From: JAICLL01 sp035252155
Lineage (GTDB): Bacteria; Planctomycetota; Planctomycetia; Pirellulales; JAICIG01
DNA length: 7,104 nucleotides
Direction of reading: 5' to 3'
Assembly (NCBI GenBank): GCA_035252155.1
Contig: DATFDL010000450.1
Coordinates: 1 to 7,104, forward strand
The translations under genes were made by a program, and so were the position numbers. Of the stretch, positions 1 through 5,182 are shown in pieces. The notes under the pieces were generated by a model that was not told the origin of the DNA, made no database searches, and was given only the letters and a program-made list of their open reading frames with translations. Numbering within the stretch: the first letter of the stretch is position 1; each line of letters starts with the position of its first letter.

Positions 1-512
1 TCGTTGGGCGCCAAGGGCGCCGCAGACCTGATTGAAGATTCGGAGTCGTTCGACGCGATGGGCTGAGTCGGCCGCGACGGGTCGAGCGCCGCCTCGAGTT
101 GGGCCAGATCGCCGATGGCCGCCAGCCGCTGACCGAAGCGAAACGCCTTGGGCAGCACGGGCGATTGGGGCGCAAGCCGCCGCGACTGATCGATCAGCGC
201 CAGCGACTGCTGCCAACGCGAATCGGGGCTGCCCATCTGCATGCTCGCTGACGTGTCGAGCAGATAAAACATCTCGGGCCGCTCGACCGGTCCCGGCAGT
301 TCATCGACTCGGACCGGATTGGTAAGCACCACGACGATCACTAGCAGGATCGCCCCGCGCAGCGTCCAGAGGCTCCAGCGGCGCGAAACATCGTTGGCCG
401 GACCCAGCAGCCAGCGCAGCAGCAGCACCGCGCACGGCAAGGCAAGCGCCAAGCCGAGCACGGCGGCAAGCGACAGCGGCGGCAGGAATTCAGTGAAGTG
501 ATCCGGTCTCAT
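1..512 (-). CDS. Membrane-anchored vWA-domain protein (3' partial)
   Basis: The frame opens at ATG 512-510 and runs without a stop through the left edge, giving 170 complete codons; the C-terminus is outside. The start is supported by the GGAGG site and the 4-base ATGA overlap with the lipoprotein stop. Two hydrophobic helices lie at about 10-36 (PPLSLAAVLGLALALP) and 53-67 (GAILLVIVVVLTNPV). A vWA domain then begins: MFYLLDTSASM places an intact MIDAS motif D86-T-S88-A-S90. The rest reads as the start of the vWA fold (SLALIDQSRR; FRFGQRLAAI, about 144-153) followed by an Asp/Ser-rich loop. In planctomycetes, proteins with two N-terminal helices followed by vWA are usually several hundred residues longer and often carry a GATase-like domain; that part cannot be seen here. 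Together with the first gene this gives two vWA proteins flanking the DUF4175-like scaffold. Confidence 0.88.
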   Translation of the reverse strand, partial: MRPDHFTEFLPPLSLAAVLGLALALPCAVLLLRWLLGPANDVSRRWSLWTLRGAILLVIVVVLTNPVRVDELPGPVERPEMFYLLDTSASMQMGSPDSRWQQSLALIDQSRRLAPQSPVLPKAFRFGQRLAAIGDLAQLEAALDPSRPTQPIASNDSESSIRSAAPLAPN

Positions 513-1393
513 CTTCCCTGACCTCCGACCTCTGACCTCTGACCTCTGGGTATCGAACGCGCAAAGGCCGTGGTGTAGATGTTGGTGCTCTCGTTTTCAG
601 CCGGTTCGCGGTGCGGATCGGCGTGCCACACTTCGCGGCCGCCGCGCTTCAGCCAGACCGCGCGATTGGTGAACAGCACCGGCGCGTAGAACCAGGCCAA
701 CTCGCCTTCAGCGCGGCGGCATTCCACGAGCAAGATGATCTCGGGATCGGTGCCTTTGGTCCAGACGTGACAAAACAGTGCGCCATCGACCACTTCGCCT
801 TGCCCGTCGCCGTAGCGCATCAACGGTTGCGGCAAGAGGCGCAACTGCCAGCGACCGTCGGCTTCCATGTCGGCAGTGAAGCCGCGGGCGATGGCACGCA
901 TCTGGGTCAGCCTCGCCGTGGCGGTGGCGGCGGGCGGAGGAGCGTCGTCCAATGGTTCGACTTTCAAGCCCTCGGCGGGTGCCCAGCGGCGACCGTTTTG
1001 AACGGTGGCCGGCGCAATCGGCTTGTCGGCGAGCAGATGGAACTCTTGATAGATGTAGCGCAGTTCGTTGAACGGACCCGACAAAATGCAACCGATCACC
1101 TCCGGGCGTCCGTCGTGCGTCCACGCGAAAACGTCTCCGGACCAGTCGTCGTCGTTGGCCCAGCGCATGATCGGCTTTTCGACGAGTTTTAATCGCTGCT
1201 GATGGTCTGCGTCGCGGTAAAACTCCAAACGCTCGGCGTCGGCGCGATACGCTTCGCGAACCGGATCGGCCGCGGTCTCGGACTTGACTTCCTTTTCGGC
1301 GAGCACGACTGAGGTGAAGCACCCGACGAGCAGCAGTTGCATGGAAACCACGAATGACACGAATCGCACGAATGTTTTTTCTATTCGTGTCAT
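509..1393 (-). CDS. Putative lipoprotein of unknown family, in vWA/DUF4175 operon
   Basis: I do not recognise a named family. Starting at ATG 1393 gives 294 residues with a good lipoprotein signal: basic n-region (TRIEKTFVR), hydrophobic stretch FVSFVVSMQLLLV and lipobox LVGC with Cys25. The alternative ATG 1342 gives 277 residues with a short, uncharged leader; GTG 1369 is also possible (leader MRFVSFVVSMQLLLVGC). The GTG at 1516 would add translated repeat. All codons from 1393 to 1345 lie in the CACGAAT palindrome and none of these starts has a clear ribosome binding site, so the start is uncertain. The mature part has two similar-sounding blocks that look conserved: WANDDDWSGDVFAWTHDG (about 78-95) and LRLLPQPLMRYG with DGALFCHVW (about 184-211), separated by a Pro/Ala-rich hinge. 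No catalytic motif is evident. The final dozen residues (RGQRSEVGGQGR) come from tandem GA-rich heptamers. Its stop overlaps the next start by ATGA, implying translational coupling to the second vWA gene. An outer-membrane or periplasmic partner role is inferred. Confidence 0.75.
   Translation of the reverse strand: MTRIEKTFVRFVSFVVSMQLLLVGCFTSVVLAEKEVKSETAADPVREAYRADAERLEFYRDADHQQRLKLVEKPIMRWANDDDWSGDVFAWTHDGRPEVIGCILSGPFNELRYIYQEFHLLADKPIAPATVQNGRRWAPAEGLKVEPLDDAPPPAATATARLTQMRAIARGFTADMEADGRWQLRLLPQPLMRYGDGQGEVVDGALFCHVWTKGTDPEIILLVECRRAEGELAWFYAPVLFTNRAVWLKRGGREVWHADPHREPAENESTNIYTTAFARSIPRGQRSEVGGQGR
520..547. repeat. Four tandem heptamers GACCTC(T/C)
   Basis: On the plus strand the units are GACCTCC (520-526) and three GACCTCT (527-547); on the minus strand they read AGAGGTC/GGAGGTC. 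Seven is not a multiple of three, so a change in copy number would shift the frame of the lipoprotein tail. The array also supplies the ribosome binding site of the following gene. Confidence 0.75.
522..526 (-). promoter_or_regulatory. Ribosome binding site of the second vWA gene
   Basis: GGAGG on the minus strand lies nine bases before the ATG at 512-510, within the last unit of the heptamer array and inside the end of the lipoprotein reading frame. A second purine run, AGGGAAG, abuts the ATG but is too close to be the main site. Confidence 0.55.
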
Positions 1394-1415
1394 TCGTGCA
1401 ATTCGTGGTTGAAAC
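1345..1415. repeat. Long inverted repeat built of six CACGAAT units
   Basis: The left arm (1347-1373) is three 9-base units, each ending CACGAAT: ACCACGAAT, GACACGAAT, CGCACGAAT. The right arm (1383-1409) is the inverted equivalent with units GACACGAAT, TGCACGAAT and ACCACGAAT. About 23 of 27 positions pair, and all mismatches fall in the first two bases of a unit. The 9-base loop contains TTTTTT on the plus strand. It looks like a REP/MITE-type palindromic element and overlaps the predicted signal-peptide region of the lipoprotein gene. Confidence 0.75.
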
Positions 1416-1430
1416 AATTTGGTTGCCAAG

Positions 1431-1458
1431 CCGGGGCATCGCCAAGGCTCTGCCCCAG
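1431..1458. repeat. GGGGCA/TGCCCC palindrome
   Basis: GGGGCA at 1433-1438 and TGCCCC at 1451-1456 form a 6-bp GC-rich stem around a 12-base loop. It lies between the other two palindromes of this gap and resembles dispersed repeat units, though only one copy is in the window. Confidence 0.4.
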
Positions 1459-1506
1459 CCACCGCAAATCGTACTCGTGTCGAATTCACGCCTGTTCGCC
1501 CTTCAC

Positions 1507-1533
1507 GGAACGGCACGGAGTCCGTTCCCTACA
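1507..1533 (-). repeat. TGTAG-AACGGA palindrome, copy 2
   Basis: GGAACGG at 1507-1513 pairs with CCGTTCC at 1522-1528 (7-bp perfect stem, 8-base loop), with TGTAG on the minus strand at 1533-1529. It begins 4 bases after the stop of the DUF4175-like gene. The 18-base core has the same spacing as the copy near 5063-5080 but the opposite orientation. No U-tract follows, so it is a repeat rather than a clear terminator. Confidence 0.6.
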
Positions 1534-1537
1534 GAAG

Positions 1538-4500
1538 TTACTTCTCTTCCCTGACCCCCGAATCCCGACCCCTGGCCCCTGCTTTCGCCCCCGCCAGCAC
1601 TTGATAATAACGATCGACCAAGTCCTGATATTGCGGCGGAATCGGTTCGTCGCCGGCGGCCAGCAAATCGCCGAGCATCAGTTCCTGCATCTGCGCCCGC
1701 AACGACGAGGACAACCGCGAAATCAACCGCCGATACGGAACCGGCGCGGCGTAATAGCCCCCCTCGCGCCGGCCCCAAGCCCAACGGATGCCGGCTAGAT
1801 CTCCGTCCCAACCTGCCTGCTTCATTTCATCGAGAAACTCCTGGCGCAGTTCTTCGTCGACGCCCGCCTCGTCGAGCCGCTCGAGCAATTGATCGGCTTC
1901 GACGTGCCAACCGGTGATCCGCTCGTTGGTGTCGAGCTCGTCCAACCGTTCGTCGAGCGCCGCGAGCTTTTGCTCCAGATCGGCCAGCTCGTCGACGCGC
2001 GGGGCGACGATCGCCCGACGCAAGACGGCCAGTTGCTCGGCAGCCGCTTCCATCCGCTCGGCGCCGTCCCCCACCGTCGCACGGGCGTCTTCCAGCTTGG
2101 CATTGCGCACCGTTTCGGGCAAGTCGGCCAGCCGTTGGGTCAGCGCTTTCAAGCCGAGCGAGCCGACCATCTCTTCCACCTTTTTGGCCGAAGCCTGGTC
2201 TTCGGGCCGATCGGATTTGGCGGCGGCGGCCAGGACGTCGGCCAGCGTTTCCGCCTTGTCGGCGATCTGCTGAGCGTCGTCGGCCAACTTTTCCTTCGTC
2301 TCTTCGCCAGGCTTGTCGCTCTGACCTTTGCCGGGCATCGGTTTTTCTTCGTCCATCGGTTCGCCGCCTCCGGACCCGCTCTGGCCTTGTGACTGCGCCA
2401 AACGGTCTTCAAAATCGTTTTGCTCCTTGGCCAAGTCGGCGGCCATTTGCTGAGCGGCGGCGATGCGGTCGGCCTGTTCCTTGGCCGCCAATGCCGCGAC
2501 CTGTTCCGACAGTTCGCGGAAACCGCGACCGGCGGCTTTGACCGGCTCCTCGGCCTCTTTGCCAGCGCCGCGGTCGAGCGCGGCCGCGGCCTCTTCGGCC
2601 GACTTCGCCGCCGCCGCCATCCGCTCTTTGGCCAGGTCGGTGGCGCCCTTCAATTTGCCCAAGGTCTGTTCCAACTCGCGCGCCTCGAGCGACACATCGA
2701 GTTGACGATCTTCCAAATCTTCTCGCTCGGCCGCATCCGCCACGCGCCGATTCTTTGCCGCTTTGTCTGTATCTTTCTCCTCTTCGTTGTTGTTCTGTCC
2801 CTCATCTTTTTGCCCGTCATCTTTTTGCCTTTTCTCCGGCGGCGCATCTTTCGGGGATTTGTCTCCCCCTTGCCCCTCGCCCTCTGCTTCGCCTTTGCCC
2901 TCCATGTCGAGTCCAGCGAGCGTGGCGTAAACAAAATCTTCGCGATCGGCGAGTTCTTTCAGCCGCTCGGCAAGCTGTTCGGCCTCTTCAGCGTCGGTCT
3001 TGGGCTTGCGGAGCTTCTGGCGTTGCAGGCGGTCGAACATGCGCAAGGCCGCCAACTGGGCCTTGTCGGGGTTCTTTTCGATCGCGAACTGCACGCGGTC
3101 GCGACCCTCGATCAGTTCCTTCAGCGCGTCACGCATTTGCAGCGTGGCGGTGTCGTACTTGCCGGCCGAGAGCGAATCGGTGGCGCCCAGCATCGAGGCC
3201 TCGGCCTGGTAGAGCAACTCGGTGTCGTCAATGCCGCGGGCTTCGAGCCCTTCGGCCAGCTCGCGCGTGGCCTTCGCCAGCTCGCCCTCGAATTTGGTGA
3301 GCGAATCGACCGCCGCCAGATCGATCTGCCCGGTGTGTTCGAACGTGCGCGACAGGCGCACGCCGCGGTTCAAGGCATAGCGTTGTCGGGCAATCAGCTC
3401 TTCGAGCGTTTTAAGCTGCACGCCCTGGCCCATGCCCATCCCGTCGAAATCGACCAGCCGATACGTGCGGCGGAACGGGCGGATATCGACAAACCGCAGG
3501 TCGGTCTCGGTGCGCTGCGGCGAGCCGGGCCGGATATCTTCGGCAAAGGCGTAATACATCACGCTGTCTTGCTGGCTAAGCTGAAAGTGCTCCAGGGGCA
3601 GCACCTTTTCCAACGCTTCGCGCGTCTTGGGAGTCAACTCGCCAGTGGTTTGCAGCTCTTCGGCGGCGGCCTCAAAGTCAAAGTCTTCGGCCAGCAAGGG
3701 GTACTCTTCCTCGTTGTTGACTTCAAACATGATGCCGGCCCGCGACAAGCCAAAATCGTCGCTGACTCGGATCCGCATCAGCACCTCGGCCAGGGTGTGG
3801 ACTTCGAGTGCTTCGCTGGGGCTTTCGAACCAGACTTGCGGCGCCTCGTCTTGCCTGGCGCGCAGGCGGTGCTTGTTGTCGGCCAGCTCCATGCCGTCGG
3901 CGCTTTGGGCCACGATGGCGAATGTCTTATCGCCGGTTACTTCAAACTCGGTCGAAAGTTCCAGCCCGTTGACCGCCAGCGGCGTGCGCCGCGGCGGTTC
4001 GGCGTCGCGGCTGCGCCGGGCGTCTTGCATTTCAATCCAAGCGGCCTGCGGCTCACGATCCAATTTGATGGTCAGCTTGACCTGCGAGCCGACCAACGCC
4101 GCGATGTCGCCACCCTCGACCATCGATTCCTTGAGCCGCGTGTAGGCGGGCGGTTGGACGGCTGCCCGCATGTTGGCGATTTTCAGTGGATAACGAACAT
4201 CGACGCGGTAGATTTCGCTCGTGGCCGAAGCGGCGACGAAGCGATATTCCAACGGGCGGCGAATGCGCTCGAGCGGAGCCTCGAACGTCCATTGCCGCTC
4301 GCCGCTCTGCTGGGCCGATTCCGTCGGCAGCAGCTCGTCGCGCCACTCGCCGGTTTCGTCGTCGAGCCGGCGGCTTTGGAAGAGCACATGGTCGCCCAGG
4401 CGGCCCGCGACCGTTGCTTGGACCGCGAGCGACTCGCCTTCTTTCACCGAGGTACTGCCCGGCGTGACCGTCAGCCTCGTATAGGGTTCTTCGCCCAGTA

Positions 4501-5044
4501 GCGCGCGTTTCGCGGCGATCCGCCATTGCCAATCGAAGGCCGAGGCACCGGCCAGCAGCAGGCCAACGGCCGCGGCCAACAACGACGCCAGTGCCAGCGA
4601 CTTCCACGGCACGACGGCGTCGAGCGGCAGCGGCTGAGCGCGGCGAACGGTGTCGTCTTCCAGCGCCGCCACCAGCGTGCCGGTGACGCCGGCCTGTTGG
4701 ATTTCTTGCGGCGAGAGCTCTCCATATTGCACGGTAGTGCGGATGCGCTGACCCAGTTGCGGAAACACTCGTTCGATGGCGCCGGCGGTGGCGTTGCGCT
4801 GCCAGCGTCGGACACTTTCGATCGCCAGCCAGAGGCCAGCGACCGAGGCCGCGACCGCGAGACCAATGGCGCCCGACAGCCGCCAAGGACGAGCCAGCTC
4901 GAACGTGTAATCGGCGGCGGTCAGCAGTGCCAATCCGGCCAGGGCCGCCAGCAGCATCCAGCACAGAGCCTGCCACAACTGCACGCGGCGGGCCTGCGTC
5001 CAGATACGATCGAAACGACGGATGAAAGATGAAGATTGGGACAT
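1538..5044 (-). CDS. Very large DUF4175-like three-helix membrane protein with coiled coils
   Basis: The 1168-residue protein starts at ATG 5044, preceded by AGGTGA, and ends at TAA 1540-1538. Predicted helices lie at about 24-43, 57-75 and 149-168. The third is followed by LLGEEPYTRLTVTPG and two beta-rich, Ig-like stretches (about 188-290 and 290-400), a layout like that of the DUF4175 family. After a mixed region to about 545 come alpha-helical, coiled-coil-prone segments at about 575-705 and 772-885. They are separated by an extremely charged low-complexity linker (about 714-766, rich in K, D, E, G, Q and N); a second Gly/Pro/acidic linker spans about 886-920. The C-terminal block (about 1075-1152) contains GIRWAWGRREGGYY and PPQYQDLVDRYYQVL, which look conserved rather than low-complexity. 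The last 15 or so residues come from a GA-rich repeat. No enzymatic motif is visible. It probably acts as an inner-membrane scaffold with a large periplasmic part, partnering the flanking vWA proteins. The membrane architecture is clear; the exact family name is less certain. Confidence 0.87.
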   Translation of the reverse strand: MSQSSSFIRRFDRIWTQARRVQLWQALCWMLLAALAGLALLTAADYTFELARPWRLSGAIGLAVAASVAGLWLAIESVRRWQRNATAGAIERVFPQLGQRIRTTVQYGELSPQEIQQAGVTGTLVAALEDDTVRRAQPLPLDAVVPWKSLALASLLAAAVGLLLAGASAFDWQWRIAAKRALLGEEPYTRLTVTPGSTSVKEGESLAVQATVAGRLGDHVLFQSRRLDDETGEWRDELLPTESAQQSGERQWTFEAPLERIRRPLEYRFVAASATSEIYRVDVRYPLKIANMRAAVQPPAYTRLKESMVEGGDIAALVGSQVKLTIKLDREPQAAWIEMQDARRSRDAEPPRRTPLAVNGLELSTEFEVTGDKTFAIVAQSADGMELADNKHRLRARQDEAPQVWFESPSEALEVHTLAEVLMRIRVSDDFGLSRAGIMFEVNNEEEYPLLAEDFDFEAAAEELQTTGELTPKTREALEKVLPLEHFQLSQQDSVMYYAFAEDIRPGSPQRTETDLRFVDIRPFRRTYRLVDFDGMGMGQGVQLKTLEELIARQRYALNRGVRLSRTFEHTGQIDLAAVDSLTKFEGELAKATRELAEGLEARGIDDTELLYQAEASMLGATDSLSAGKYDTATLQMRDALKELIEGRDRVQFAIEKNPDKAQLAALRMFDRLQRQKLRKPKTDAEEAEQLAERLKELADREDFVYATLAGLDMEGKGEAEGEGQGGDKSPKDAPPEKRQKDDGQKDEGQNNNEEEKDTDKAAKNRRVADAAEREDLEDRQLDVSLEARELEQTLGKLKGATDLAKERMAAAAKSAEEAAAALDRGAGKEAEEPVKAAGRGFRELSEQVAALAAKEQADRIAAAQQMAADLAKEQNDFEDRLAQSQGQSGSGGGEPMDEEKPMPGKGQSDKPGEETKEKLADDAQQIADKAETLADVLAAAAKSDRPEDQASAKKVEEMVGSLGLKALTQRLADLPETVRNAKLEDARATVGDGAERMEAAAEQLAVLRRAIVAPRVDELADLEQKLAALDERLDELDTNERITGWHVEADQLLERLDEAGVDEELRQEFLDEMKQAGWDGDLAGIRWAWGRREGGYYAAPVPYRRLISRLSSSLRAQMQELMLGDLLAAGDEPIPPQYQDLVDRYYQVLAGAKAGARGRDSGVREEK

Positions 5045-5048
5045 GAGG

Positions 5049-5054
5049 TCACCT
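5049..5054 (-). promoter_or_regulatory. Ribosome binding site of the DUF4175-like gene
   Basis: AGGTGA lies four bases before the ATG at 5044-5042 and decides the start. The in-frame TTG 30 bases upstream (5074) is inside the AACGGA repeat and has no Shine-Dalgarno sequence. Confidence 0.6.
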
Positions 5055-5057
5055 GTT

Positions 5058-5080
5058 TGTAGAACGGAATTCAATCCGTT
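5058..5080 (+). repeat. TGTAG-AACGGA palindrome, copy 1
   Basis: TGTAG at 5058-5062 is followed by an 18-base core of AACGGA, six bases and TCCGTT (5063-5080), which can form a 6-bp stem. A related core lies on the opposite strand at 1509-1526. It sits immediately upstream (in the sense of transcription) of the ribosome binding site of the DUF4175-like gene. Confidence 0.55.
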
Positions 5081-5125
5081 TGAAAACGGAGGTTCGGATG
5101 ATGGACGTTGTCTTCTGCAATGTCG

Positions 5126-5169
5126 CCTTTCGCTCCGCGAAAGGAGCGTTTCTTTCGCGGACCGAAAGA
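5126..5169. repeat. Nested CTTTCG/CGAAAG palindromes
   Basis: CCTTTCG at 5126-5132 pairs with CGAAAGG at 5138-5144 (7 bp, 5-base loop). TCTTTCG at 5151-5157 pairs with CGAAAGA at 5163-5169 (7 bp, 5-base loop). A competing stem joins CGCTCC at 5131-5136 to GGAGCG at 5143-5148. The unit resembles dispersed intergenic repeats I associate with planctomycete genomes; that link is from memory and unverified. Confidence 0.6.
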
Positions 5170-5182
5170 CGATAATGACGTT

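Larger units (their letters stand above)
1343..1537. other. Palindrome-rich stretch between the DUF4175-like gene and the lipoprotein gene
   Basis: Read on the minus strand, three unrelated palindromes follow one another: the AACGGA element just after the TAA, a GGGGCA/TGCCCC element, and a long CACGAAT element. A frame stays open across the whole stretch back to GTG 1516, but its residues read as translated repeat. I therefore treat at least 1394-1537 as non-coding; 1343-1393 is coding if the lipoprotein starts at 1393. No convincing promoter or terminator is seen. Confidence 0.6.
5045..5182. other. Repeat-filled gap between the vWA gene and the DUF4175-like gene
   Basis: This 138-base gap has no credible gene. 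On the minus strand it holds, after the TGA of the vWA gene, a cluster of CTTTCG/CGAAAG hairpins, an unremarkable stretch of about 45 bases, an AACGGA palindrome, and an AGGTGA ribosome binding site just before the next ATG. I cannot point to a -35/-10 promoter. No U-tract follows the hairpins, so they do not look like an intrinsic terminator, and the genes on either side are probably still co-transcribed. Confidence 0.6.

Noticed and set aside
611..1192. Plus-strand open frame opposite the lipoprotein gene
   Set aside because: Its composition is typical of an antisense shadow; the minus-strand frame has the signal peptide and the coupled stop/start.
1345..1415. CACGAAT units as a CRISPR array
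   Set aside because: The units are 9 bases long, directly adjacent and arranged as an inverted pair of arms, with no spacers.
1394..1516. GTG at 1516 as the start of the lipoprotein gene
   Set aside because: It lies in the AACGGA hairpin and the first 41 residues would be translated palindromes; the product would bury the lipobox far from the N-terminus.
1507..1528. Hairpin after the DUF4175-like gene as an intrinsic terminator
   Set aside because: The stem is good and well placed, but no U-tract follows on the minus strand, and the same element occurs in the other gap in the opposite orientation.
2420..4501. Long plus-strand open frame (693 codons) opposite the DUF4175-like gene
   Set aside because: It is antisense to a gene with clear membrane helices, coiled coils and a ribosome binding site. 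Its length is explained by high GC content and few stops; its product is an irregular Leu/Gly/Arg/His-rich sequence without recognisable domains.
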